A stretch of DNA of 64,000 bases from contig NC_080427.1 of assembly GCF_029873635.1 (NCBI RefSeq), forward strand, positions 74,307,348 through 74,371,347, given 5' to 3'. Of this stretch, positions 33,142 through 44,479 are shown one piece after another. Each line of letters opens with the position of its first letter. Position 1 is the stretch's first letter. Below the pieces are notes generated by a model, which saw nothing but the letters and a program-made list of their open reading frames with translations, searched no databases and had not been told where the DNA came from. The position numbers and the translations under genes are program-made. Source of the stretch: Malania oleifera (lineage: Eukaryota; Streptophyta; Magnoliopsida; Santalales; Ximeniaceae).

Positions 33142-34344
33142 ATGCCTCGATCCAAATCCGTTGGTGTCAAGAGATCCTCATCTTAAACAAGGATCAATAA
33201 CGATGAGGTGGAGAAATGGTTGGTCACTCCACATGCTAAGCACCTTTACCGAAATCGGATTGCTTCAGCTAAACCAATTTTAGGTAAGGTTCTTGACGTA
33301 ACAATCTTCAATTCAGATTTCCCCGAAATCATAAAACTCTTTAAGAACATTGGATGGGATAAGTTTATTACCTACCAAGCTAAAGGCTATTATCCCAATA
33401 TTGTACGAATTTTTTATGCAAACATGGAACGATGTGATAATGGAATCGAAACAAATTTTCTTGGGCAAAATATCCATCTAACTCCCATATCCTTCGAAAA
33501 GATTCTTTGAATTAAGCCAGGGGATTTTGAGGTTCATATTATTGAGAAGCAATGGATTATGGCTCAAGGTTTTACTCCACAAGAGTTTTTACCTCTAATT
33601 ATGACTGAAACTCCTGTTAACTTTGGGCATCCTCCACTTTATAAGCAGCTGAATTTGAAAGCCCTAATTTTGTATAAGCTCATTAGAAACAACATCTTAC
33701 CGCGATCCGGTTCTTATGACCATATTTCATTTCTAGGTTGTTTTGTAATGTGGTACATTCTCAAAAGAAAGAAGATGGATCTTCCAAGTTTGATCATCTA
33801 GTGGATTATCATAAAAGTTGATGCTCCTCATATTGTTCTACCATATGCTAGAATGTTGAATATGGTTTTTGCTCATTTCAATATTTTAACACCATCATTC
33901 AACTTCACTAGCAAGACTTATTATGATATCTTTTCTGATACCGTTCTCAAACGAATGGGCTATAAGAATTCTCCTTAAGGGTGGTTTCATAAAGGACATA
34001 GGAATGTCTCATCTGCACCACCACCTTTTTCATCTTCCATCCAAACACCTTCAGTTCAGCTTGATCCAAACACTCCTTTATGGTTTGTTCCATTTTTTAA
34101 CCATTATATGATGTTCAGTGATGGTATGAAATCTGGCCTTGGTACTCTGCAAGAGAAGGTTACATACATAGAAACTCATTGTTCACATATTGATAAGCGA
34201 GTTGAAAAGATTGAGCAACAGTTGGCCAGTTCTTTTAAAGGAAAATATCCTATGAGTATCAGTTCTGCTACATCCAGTGAGGATGAATCTAGTGACCAAG
34301 AGGAAGGAGATGATGAAAGTGACTCTATGGAAGCTTCTGATTGA
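33142..34344 (+). pseudogene. Sirevirus S1 extra 3' ORF (ORF3, 'putative plant transposon protein'-like), broken
   Basis: One frame of about 400 codons begins at the ATG at 33142 (MPRSKSVGVKRSS) and ends at 34344. Four in-frame stops interrupt it (33184, 33508, 33799, 33976). The segment with IVRIFYANM, then GQNIHLTPISFEKIL resembles the 'putative plant transposon protein' family that several plant LTR elements carry. A short coiled coil (TLQEKVTYIETH, KRVEKIEQQLA) and an acidic Ser/Glu/Asp tail end the protein. Sireviruses often carry an env-like ORF in this place. I see no clear signal peptide or membrane anchor, so an envelope role is unsupported. Confidence 0.65.
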
Positions 34345-34750
34345 TGTGTTTTTTATCTATAAGATATTTATCACTTTTATGTGCTTTTATGTATTTATGC
34401 TTTATCGGATAGGCTATTTCTGGTATTCTAAAACTAGTACTTTAACTTGCAGCATTTCTCTATTTTTGTATTTCTTTCTCCTTTTTGATTGATGTCCAAA
34501 GGGGGAGAAATGTTTAAGAGAAGGTGAGTGCAAACTTTATCATGGTTTGTGAAACTTTTAAATGGATGGATGGATTTTTTTTTTTGTACTTGTATGTATG
34601 ATTTATTCATGGATTATCGGATTATCTTCTAGACTTATATGTATGAATCATACCTTTAAAAATATATCATGCTTATTGATAGGGGGAGCCATGAGTGTTA
34701 AAATCTTATTATTTTTGCACTCGATTTGTCATCATCAAAAAGGGGGAGAT
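34345..34750 (+). other. Sirevirus S1 3' untranslated region and polypurine tracts
   Basis: No gene. Purine tracts AAAGGGGGAGAAA (about 34498-34510), AGGGGGAG (about 34681) and AAAAAGGGGGAGAT ending at 34750 occur; the last primes at the LTR. Multiple purine tracts are known from Sireviruses. Confidence 0.7.
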
Positions 34751-36609
34751 TGTTGGCCGAATAAGGCTTACAATTCTTATTTTGATAATAACAAATCAAA
34801 TGATATGTTTAATATGCTTCAAGTAAAAGTTTTTCAGGAAAATAAAAAAGTTCAAGTGCATAAAAAAGTTTATGGATTACAAAGAATCCTTGAAGAACAC
34901 AGAGTAAAGCTTAATGATTATAAAGAGCATGAAGAACAGAGTTATACTGTGAAAAGCTCAAAGGAAAGATTGCAACCACAAAGTTGATGGAAGAACAAGA
35001 TTGAAGATTAAAAGAATTATATTTTTTTTCAAGGATATTGTAAATGTAAGTACTTCAAAGTTAATCTCAAGTATAAAGTGGTTTGAAGCTCATAGAAATT
35101 CAAAAATATGTTTTCATATATATACTCTAAAGAATATTTTTTAAATCAATAAAAAGAAAGGGTTTAAGAATTTTTTTTTTTTTGAAATAATGAATGGCCA
35201 GGCGACTGTCACATTAAGAAAATGGTTTTTTAAAAAGTCAATAGCTAGACAGGCGACTGCCTAACCCGCCAGGTGTCTGAGTGAACAAGCCAAGTGACTG
35301 CCAGCATTATGTGTTGAGAGTCTACTATGTGACAGGCGACTATCACTGGAACGTTGACATTAAATCTCTCAATGGGAAGATTTTTTAAGCCTAGTTTTTG
35401 GACATATTTATTTCAAAATACGTGGAAATGATTTTTAGGAATCTTTGGGAGTAATGGATGGCTTCTAAAACATCTATAAATAGTTCTAATCTTCAAAAGT
35501 TTTAACATTGATGCAATATTAAAGGGTTTTTGAAATTAAGCAATCTTCGAAAGTTTTCAATCTAGCAATCTACAAAAGTTTTCAGATCCAGCAATTTTCA
35601 AAGGTTTTTAGATCAAGTAACTCTTCAAAGGTTTTTTAGATCAAGAAACTCTTCAAAGGTTTTTTTAGATCAAGAAACTCTTCAAAGGTTTTTAGATCAA
35701 GCAATTTTTCAAAGGTTTTTAGATCAACCGACCTTCAAGTATTCAAAATTCTCAAAGGATCTAAAACTCTCTTGAGCTTAAATTTCTGATCTACTATTGA
35801 TTTATACTTTGAAGCAAAGCTTTCAAAAATTAGAATCTTTCATTTTCTTTGAAAAATTATTTGGTAATTCATACTAAGTATTGAGCTTCAAATTTCTTAT
35901 ATTTGAATTACCTTGGAGTATAAGTGTGCTGATCATTGTACTAATTTACTCTATTGTGAGAGTTTTCTTTTGTACACAAAATTTATTTATCATCATTCTT
36001 AGACGATTCAGAGTTGTTGAATCATTGGACCAAACAAGGGATTGTTGTTCGGAGAGGCGGGCTTAATCCTAACAGAAGGAGTGGTTGTAAATAGGTGTTG
36101 TTCCACTAGGTAACAGAACTGATATAGTGGAATCGTTTGGTGTTTTGCCAAAGGCGAGGACGTAGGCTGTGTTGAAGCTGAACTTCGTAAAAATCTTGTG
36201 TCTTTCTCTCTGCTTCACTTTCTATTGTTGTATGATTTAAAAGTGCAGGTTGCAGGTTCTTAAGTGAGAAAGAAACAAAGGTACTTGATATTTAGAAAGT
36301 ACATTTTGATTAATCATTTGCGAAAACCCTAAAAGGGAGTACGTTGGTTAATCTGCGGAAATCTTGATCAAGTAAAGTGCATACTAAGAGTTTATAGGGA
36401 AATCAACAAAAGCTCTAATATTCTTGGTTGAGTGACTAAATTATCTTGATTTCATTAATTGACTTGTGAATTTAAATTTCAGTATTTTTAAGTGTGGTTA
36501 TTGTTTATACATTTTGTTTTCTAGGTAATTAAAATCAAAGGCTTAAAAATCATTAAAATTTAAAAGAATCCAATTCACCGCCCCTCTTGGGAAGCTATTC
36601 CTCATTTTA
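34751..36609 (+). repeat. Sirevirus S1 3' LTR
   Basis: 1,859 bp. Ends TTTTA where the 5' LTR has TTTCA. Motif array at about 35198-35345, with fewer GGCGACTGCC copies than the 5' LTR. Confidence 0.93.
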
Positions 36610-36804
36610 GTCATTTGTGTGATTTTCCTATGGTGACGATTTCAAGAAAGTCATGGTAAACTATCGTCGGGTTGGGTATCTAGGTTGCAGGATTGAACCT
36701 TAAATTAAGATCAAGAGTGACGAGTTAATTAGGAGAATATATTATATGAGTTGGATGATATGTATAGAGAAGGGGGTTTTGAGTTAAGTTACTTATTCTT
36801 CAGG
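36610..36804 (+). other. Gypsy B leader, second part
   Basis: Continues the leader interrupted by S1. It ends in TTATTCTTCAG|G directly before the gag ATG (36805). No gene. Confidence 0.7.
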
Positions 36805-37770
36805 ATGTACCTTGGTCGCAATAGTGCCCACACTAGTGGGAGTGAGGGTGCTGGACCCTTAGGCGCTGCGGGTAATGATTCAGATGCCGTCTTACACAGC
36901 ATGACACAACAGGTTTTGGAAGAAATTGCCAGGAGTTTGAAGGAACATGGTGGTCCATAGGCAGGCCACGGTAGTTCGATCAAGAAATTTATAAACATGA
37001 ATCCTCCGGCTTTATCAGGAGGGACAGATCCTGCAGTGGTTGAAAACTGGGTGCAGGAGATAGAGAAAATATTTGCAATGCTGGAGTGTTCAGAGGAGCA
37101 GAAGGTGCTGTTTGCCTCATATAAACTGACTGGAGAGGCCGAGAGATGGTGGTTGGTGGTGAGATTATTAGAGCAGCAGAGGACTGTACCTATGGAGTTG
37201 ACGTGGGAGCGGTTTAAAGAAATATTCTTTGATAGGTATTTTCCATCCTCGTCCAGGGAGGCTAAGATTGAGGAGTTCCTGAATTTGAAGTAGGGATAGC
37301 TGTCAGTATAGCAGTACACGGCGAGGTTCATCGAGCTATCTCGCTTCGCCCCGTACATCATTCCAAATGAGGTGAAGAAGGTACGACAGTTTGAAAGAGG
37401 CCTAAGGAGAGAAATAAACAAGCAGGTATCGATACTGAAGTTGCAAGACTTCGCCGAGCTAGTTGATCGAGCCACTATAGTAGAAATTGGTAATCGATTG
37501 GAGGTTGAGGAACAGAGACAGAAGAAGAGATTCGCACTTTTCAGTTCCCAGTAGGGAGTCGGATGTGCTTCGTGGAAGAGAGGTGGCTATTATAGAGATC
37601 GAAGATAGGAGATTGGGAATCGCGATTTTCAGGGTGTGCAGCCATCTCTAGCTTGCCCATCTTGCGGGAAGAGACACTTGGGGGAGTGTCGTGCCGAGTG
37701 AGGTGTCTACTATAGGTGCGGGGAGTTAGGACATATGATGAGGAAGTGTCCAACGTAGATTGGTGCTGCT
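36805..37770 (+). pseudogene. Gypsy B Gag region, broken
   Basis: Start ATG 36805 (MYLGRNSAHTSGSEGAG). The capsid-like region has MNPPALSGGTDPAVVENW and KLTGEAERWW. A pair of zinc fingers follows: CPSCGKRHLGEC near 37660 and YYRCGELGHMMRKC near 37710, where the first Cys of the second is Tyr. Stops at 36958, 37291 and 37552, plus others between, are mostly TAG and fit C-to-T or G-to-A changes. Confidence 0.88.
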
Positions 37771-39130
37771 CTTGCTCCTCAACCTACTCGAGGAGGTTAC
37801 CAGGTGCCACGTGGAGGCCAACAGAGGAATATGACCCCATCTAGGGTTTTCGCTTTGACGTCGGGCGATGTTGAGGCGGCCGGCGATGTGGTGATAGGTA
37901 AAGTGAATATGTTTTCATTTAAAGTTATTGCACTTTTTTATTATAGTGCCACATATTTTTTTGTGTCCTTGGGGTGTGTTAAATTATGTAGGGTTGAAAC
38001 AAAATCACTAGATGTCGAGTTATTAGTAGCTACACCGACCGAGTCAGCGGTGAGATGTAGTAGGGTGCTTCATGGTTGTCCAGTTGATATTCAAGGAAGA
38101 ATTTTATCTGCTAATTTGGTGGTGCTGGATATGCACGGGTTTGACATTATCTTTGGCATGGATTGGCTAGCAGCTAATTCTGCTATTATAGATTGTCGTG
38201 CAAGGGAAGTGATATTCAGACCTCTAGGGAAACCAGAATTCAAATTTACAGGGTCACAAGTGCAATCTTTACCTCAGATGGTCTCAGTTGTTCAGGCGAG
38301 GAGACTGCTCCAGAATGGCTATCTAGGATTCGTGGCTTTTGTGAAGGAAATATCAGAAAATGAATTGAAGTTTATCAATAAGCCTATGGTGAAAGAATTT
38401 ACAGATGTGTTCCCAGATGAATTACCAGGTTTGCCGCCTAATCGTGAAGTAGATTTTCCTATTGATCTACTTCCAAGTACAACGCCAATCTCTAAAGTAC
38501 CGTACTAAATGGTGCTAGTAGAGTTGGCAGAACTGAAAGATCAGTTGCAGGATCTGCTTGATAGGGGCTTCATATGACCTAGTGTATCGCCGTGGGGAGC
38601 TCCAGTGCTATTTGTGAAGAAGAAGGATGGGTCTATTAGGATGTGCATAGATTACAGAGAGATTAATAAAGTGACAATCAAGAACAAGTATCCTCTACCT
38701 TGTATCGATGATTTGTTTGACCAACTCCCGGGTACATAGGTGTATTCTAAGATTGATCTCAGGTCCGGCTACCATCAGGTAAAGGTGAGAGCAGAGGATG
38801 TATTGAAGACGACTTTCAATACCAGATATGGGTATTATGAGTTTCTTGTTATGCCATTTGGTCTAATGAATGCTCTTACGATATTTATGGATTTGATGAA
38901 TAGAATTTTTCATCCATATTTAGAACAGTTTGTAGTTGTTTTTATTGATGATGTGCTGGTTTATTCGAGGAACTATGAGGAGCATGAGATGCATTTGAGG
39001 CAGGTTTTACAGATGCTTAGGGAGAAGAAGTTGTATGCAAAATTTAGTAAATGTGACTTCTGACTCGTGAAAGTTGTGTTTTTGGGGCATGTAATCTCAG
39101 GAGACGGAATTTCTATAGATCCCAGTAAGA
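37771..39130 (+). pseudogene. Gypsy B protease and reverse transcriptase, broken
   Basis: The protease site reads FYYSATYFFV, so the catalytic Asp and the following residues are changed. GFDIIFGMDWLA and the linker follow. RT has [14 protein letters not shown] near 38595, [15 protein letters not shown] at 38743 and [15 protein letters not shown] within 38740-39063. Stops occur at 38506, 38575, 38737 and 39061. Frame is shared with gag. Confidence 0.88.
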
Positions 39131-41269
39131 TTTAGACCGAGGAACGTCCAAGAGATCAGGAGTTTCTTGGGGTTAGCTAGTTATTATCGTCGTTTCGTTA
39201 AGGGGTTCTCAGCTTTATCAGGGCCTCTGATACGACTGACTAGGAAGAATGCCAGATTTGAATAGGATGACAGCTATGAATAGAGTTTTTAGGAACTAAA
39301 GCAGAGGTTTGTCACAGCACCAGCACTGATCATCCCGTTCGGGGGTGAGGGGTATACTATCTACAGCGATGCGTCCTTGAAGGGACTGGGTTGTGTGCTG
39401 ATACAACATGGCAGGGTGGTGGCATATGCATCCAGACAGTTAAAATAATATGAAAAGAACTACCCTACCTATGATCTTGAATTGGCTGTAGTAGTATATG
39501 CATTGAAAATTTAGAGGCATTACCTGTATGGCGAGCAATGCGAGATTTTCTCCGACCATAAGAGCTTAAAGTATTTCTTCACCCAGAAGGAATTGAATAT
39601 GAGGCAGAGAAGGTGGTTATAGTTAATTAACAATTTTGATTGTACCATCAGTTACCACCCTGGGAAAGAAAATGTGGTAGCTGATGCATTGAGCAGGAAG
39701 ACCGCGAGCCTAGTGTTAGCGGCTATGGAGATCCAACATTCGATTATTATGGATCTGGAGAGACTTGGTATAGAGTTGGTAGAGATTAATCCTCTAGTAT
39801 GTATCACCAGCCTAGTGGTACATCCTACTCTGCAGGAAAGAATTAAAGCTGCTCAGAAGGAAGATCCAGAATTAGTAGAGGTGATAACTAAAGTGCAGAC
39901 TAGTTAGGGAGAGGAGTTCTGCATTTCAGATGATGGAGCTTTACGGTTTCGTTCTAGACTGTGTGTTCCTACTGATGCTAGGATTAGAAAGACTATTTTG
40001 GAGGAGGCTCATAGATCTTTGTATACGGTTCATCCCGGTAGTACGAAAATGTATAGGGATCTGCAAGAGTTTTACAGGTGGAGTGGTATGAGGAGGGAGA
40101 TTTCTAAGTATGTAGCCCAGTGTTTGACATGCCAGCAGGTTAAAACTGAGCACCAGAGGCCAACGGGTCAGTTACAATCGCTGTTTATCTTAGAGTGGAA
40201 GTGGGATCATATATCTATGGATTTTGTCTCAGGGCTGCCGTCAACATCACATGGTTAGAATGCGATTTGGGTGATAGTAGACTGGTTGACTAAGTCTGCC
40301 CATTTTCTCCCTATCAAAATCAGCTATTCTCTCAGTTGTTTAGCGGAGATTTACACACGGAAGATAGTTCGTTCTCATGGGGTGCCTGTATCTATCGTGT
40401 CAGATCGAGACCCGCGATTCACATCACGATTTTGGAGGAGCTTGCAGGAGGCTCTGGCGTCTCAGTTATCGTTTAGCACGACATTCCATCCTCAGTCAGA
40501 TGGACAGACTGAGAGGATAATATAGATACTAGAAGATATGCTCCGTACATGTGTACTAGATTTTGGGGGTAGTTGGACTCAGTTCATGCCACTGATGGAG
40601 TTCGTGAATAATAATAGTTACCAGTCCAGTATTGGCATGACACCGTTTGAGGTACTATATGATAGGAGATGTCGATCTCCTTTGTATTGGGATGAAATGG
40701 GTGAGCGGTGAGTTGTGGGTCCAAAGATAGTGCAACAGGCATATGGCAAGGTTCGGCTTATCAGGGAAAGAATCAGTGCAGCTCAGAGATGATAGAAGAG
40801 TTATGCTGACAATCACCACAGAAATTTAGAGTTTGATGTGGGTGATCACGTATTTTTGAGGATAGCTCTTTTAAAAGGAGTTATGAGGTTTGGTAGGAAG
40901 GGTAAACTTAGCCCTAGATTCATCGGTCCGTTCGAGATTTTAGAGAAAGTGGAACCGGTGGCCTAGAGGCTAGCTTTACCACCTACATTGTCCAGGATGC
41001 ACGACATATTTCATGTATCTATGTTAAGGAAATATGTCCTAGACCCTTCTCATATTATTAGCTATGGTGAGTTAGAGTTCAGTGATTCGTTAGTATATGA
41101 GGAGGTACCAGTGCAGATTCTGGATAGAAGGGAACAAGAACTACATAATAAGAAAATTCCTATGGTAAAGGTTCTATGGAGAAATCATGTAGCAGAGGAG
41201 GCTTCTTGGGAACTCGAGGAGCAGATCAGAAAAAAATACCCGCAATTGTTCGAGGAAGATCATATGTAA
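39131..41269 (+). pseudogene. Gypsy B RNase H, integrase and chromodomain, broken
   Basis: After a shift near 39140 the frame gives [14 protein letters not shown], RNase H with [25 protein letters not shown] (39674), the integrase zinc region HRSLYTVHPGSTKMYRDL, the core SMDFVSGLP and [14 protein letters not shown], then RMHDIFHVSMLRKY. The C-terminus VKVLWRNHVAEEASWELEEQ is a chromodomain-like tail ending at 41269, which marks this as a chromovirus. Several TAG/TGA stops break it. Confidence 0.9.
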
Positions 41270-41510
41270 TTAAGAGATGTGAGTAATATGTAATGTTTCT
41301 TTTGCAGGTACATGTAATATTCTAGTAGTAAGAGGTATGTTAGTTTTGGGGGAAATTTTCTTTTGATATATGTAATCTCCCAGAACTTGAGATATAACTA
41401 CGGTATTCCTTCGCCATAAGTGAGGGTAAGTAATAAAATAAGTAAACCATTTCGCTTAATAAGAAATGATGAATTATATGAATAGTAAATTTTGAGGACG
41501 AGATTTTATG

Positions 41511-41519
41511 AGGGGAGAA
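41511..41519 (+). other. Gypsy B polypurine tract
   Basis: AGGGGAGAA directly before the 3' LTR. Confidence 0.85.
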
Positions 41520-41877
41520 TGTGACAACCCGAATAATATTGGGATTTAAATAATAAAGAGGAAGGGAAATGGAGACAGTAACAAAAGGAAGAAGTCGATG
41601 ACATTGCACTTTGGAAGGAATAACCGAGGGAAATCATCAGGGCTTCGTCAACGAATACAGTGGATTCATCGATGAAGGTATAAGAGGGTTCGTTGACGAA
41701 GACAAGATTTGTCAATGAGGAAATACCGAGAGAGGTTTTTAAGCAGACTGAATTTTGTCGACAAGGAGTGGATTTCGTCGATCAAATTATTAAAGGACTC
41801 GTTGATGAATGACGTGGCTCGTCGACGAATCTAGCTCTATAAATATCAAAAATCCAGATTTTTACTTCCCAATTAAG

Positions 41878-41952
<75 letters not shown>

Positions 41953-42407
41953 CTTCGGTTCTATCTCTCTCTTTCGTCGATTTCGGGCCAAATTTACATC
42001 GGATCGACAATCCGAAGCCACAATGACGCTCCTGGGGAAGTTCTCTCCAAATCTGCCGGAGGGGATTGTTGGTGAAAGCAAGTTGGAAATCATCCCTGAG
42101 TTGAGGTAAGGTTTTTTAAGCCAAATTTGGTTTTGCGGTAGTTATAGGAAATGATATACACATGGAAATACTGAAGTTTAATACTGGGAGTTTTCATTTT
42201 TAGGGTATTAATCAGTAAATCCTATGGGTGTTAGACTAGAATATTTTGGGGGCTTTCTTAGTAGTTAGGTAAGGGAATGAACTAAAGCAGTCATTTTCTT
42301 GCAAATTATTTTTATTTATGAGAAAAGTTATTTTTAGGAATGCATATATGATATCTGTAAATTATGAAGGAAATGCAGGTTTGGGAAAATACTGCTACTA
42401 TGTTGAA

Positions 42408-42467
<60 letters not shown>

Positions 42468-43780
42468 GTATATATATATGTATATGTATATATATATGTA
42501 TATATATATGTATATGTATATATATGTATGAGATGTCAGAGATTATGATTTTTAGAATACAATGTATGGTTTTATACAGCAAATGAGATGTCAGAGATTA
42601 TGATTTTTAGAATACAATGTATGGTTTTATACAGCAAATGTGTAGCATGAATGTTATTTTACATGGAAAAATATCATGATATGATATTGATATGAATGAA
42701 ATATGTTTTGAGAAATTATGAAATAATACAGTATATTATGATGTTGAAAATACATTATAGATTGATTATTTTCAGAATGATATACATTTATGTATGATTT
42801 CGGCACAAGGCCGTATTTATGAGACGATCGCCATGAGGCCGTATTTATGAAATGTTCGGCAAGAGCCCGTATTTATGAAATTATGAAAGATGCTATATTA
42901 TCATGTATTATATGTTATATGAACCCAGATGTTAGTTTAGTTCAATTCAGGAGTACGGTATCATAGCTTATAGATCAGATGTTTATGATTAGATTAGTAC
43001 TAACCACCCCACGAGGGAGTGGGAGATGGATAGTCGATATGACTTTCAGTAGAGTGTGGACGTCCACCTGACAGTCCGGACCAGGGTGTGGCAGGCCCAT
43101 CGTACTTACAGACATTTTTGACTCGGCAGTGGTTGGCCAGCTATTGTTGGGTCCCGCCTTCGGGCTGCACAACCCGTCTTGGGGGGTAATGCATGACATT
43201 AGCTAGCTATTCATCTTGTGCATGTTTTTAGTATTATCAGTTATAACAGATGTTTTATGTACGATATGATTTATTAGCAAATATGAAAGTATGTGATTAT
43301 TCAGTGCAATATGTTAAACGTTTACAGAAATATGAAATGTAGTCTATATGTATAATTGCCTTAAATGTTCATGTTGCCACACAACTGTATTTAGTTTATT
43401 TTCACTTACTGAGATGTGTCTCATCCCCAACATCAATTAATTTTTCAAGAGACCTAGAGAGACTGGCGGGTCGAGGCTGCTGTTGAGTTAAAGATATTAT
43501 CTCGTTAGGAGGGTAAGCAATGTACTAGGATCAAAATTGTTTATGTTATGTGATCCTAGATGTATTTTGAAATATTTTGGAAGAATGTAAATAAATACAG
43601 TATTTTGGGGAATGTAGATAACTCTTGTATTATGTAATATATGGTGTGATGAATATGATTATTTGTACTGCTGTTTAGGTTTCCGCTGTATATGTCAAGT
43701 ATGTCCCTGTTACCTATGGGTTAGGGTTGACCATATTATTAATTATGTTTTATTATTTGATAAGTAAGCAGGTGGTTACA
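41520..43780 (+). repeat. Gypsy B 3' LTR
   Basis: 2,261 bp. Longer than the 5' LTR because of expanded (CT)n (41879-41950) and (TA)n/(TATG)n tracts (42411-42526) and a direct repeat of AGATGTCAGAGATTATG-type sequence near 42530-42640. It has only about three TTTATG...GG units (42787-42885). Confidence 0.94.
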
Positions 43781-43785
43781 GAGAA

Positions 43786-43802
43786 GGGGGAGGGGATGAA
43801 GT

Positions 43803-43853
<51 letters not shown>

Positions 43854-44193
43854 TTCCTGCATGTTTCTCGTAGAAAGAAATGGATTCTTGACCTTTTATA
43901 GAATGCTGGTCTATGTGGCCACGTCGACGAGTGACATCTCCTTGTTGATGAGTCCAAGCGATAGTCTCATTAATGAACACCTTCTTCTCGTTGAAGAGTT
44001 TCAGGCTCTTGAAGAAGTTCTCTCAGTAATTTCTCGTTGATGTGGAACGAGTTCTCGTTAACAAGTTAAAGGCCCTGCTCATCAAAGAGCACTTCTGCAC
44101 TCGTCGATGAGACCCTGCTGAAATCCCTTTTTAAAATTCCTTTTCTCTCCTTTGTTTTATTATTTAATTACTCTAATTCTTCGGGTCTCTACA
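43786..44193 (-). repeat. Gypsy C 3' LTR, second part
   Basis: Resumes after Gypsy B with GGGGGAGGGG, a GA tract (43804-43850), TATAAAA on the minus strand (43894-43900), then CGTCGACGA-type motifs (43918-44110), ending CTCTACA. Confidence 0.9.
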
Positions 44194-44206
44194 TTCTCCT
44201 CTCCTT
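44194..44206 (-). other. Gypsy C polypurine tract
   Basis: AAGGAGAGGAGAA on the minus strand directly before the 3' LTR. Confidence 0.8.
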
Positions 44207-44479
44207 ATAAAAATTTCGTCCTTGAAATTTACTGTCAGTATTAACATCATCCTTAAAAGAAAATGGGCTACTTATTTTATTACTTACCCTCACTTGTGGA
44301 GGAGGAATACCGTGGTTACATTCAGGGTCCTGGGAGATTACAAATACATAAACTAAAATTCTCACAAAAACAAAATACTACCTATTTTATAACCTACAAC
44401 AATACTAATACATATATCATCTTGCTTTTCATAACATTTAACCATACTACATTTACTTTACTCGTATACCTAATGCTAA

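Larger units (their letters stand above)
26061..36609 (+). mobile_element. Sirevirus S1: full-length Copia element with an extra 3' ORF
   Basis: LTRs 26061-27915 and 34751-36609, PBS, a long Gag with two zinc knuckles and a coiled coil, then protease, integrase, RT, RNase H, then an extra ORF before the polypurine tract. These are traits of the SIRE/Sirevirus lineage. Bases outside are GTGGT and GTCAT. Comparison with the Gypsy C leader shows the 14 bases after GTCAT align with those after GTGGT there, so this is a decayed 5-bp duplication. Confidence 0.94.
23785..43780 (+). mobile_element. Gypsy B: chromovirus (Tekay-like) on the plus strand, hosting Sirevirus S1
   Basis: LTRs 23785-25932 and 41520-43780, both TGTGACAACCCG...GGTTACA type. 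The exact target duplication GAGAA lies at 23780-23784 and 43781-43785, inside the Gypsy C LTR. Internal: PBS, leader split by S1, gag, protease, RT, RNase H, integrase, chromodomain. Gag to RT share one frame with nonsense codons; a shift near 39130-39150 moves the rest to another frame. Confidence 0.95.

Noticed and set aside
33142..34344. Retroviral envelope protein
   Set aside because: The ORF is in the env position but shows no signal peptide, cleavage site or membrane anchor, so I call it only an extra ORF.
41782..42093. Open frame with a long RERERE stretch
   Set aside because: Direct translation of the (CT/GA)n microsatellite in the Gypsy B LTR.
42318..42582. Frames with YIYIYI/IHIHI stretches on both strands
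   Set aside because: Translation of a (TA)n/(TATG)n tract; no gene.
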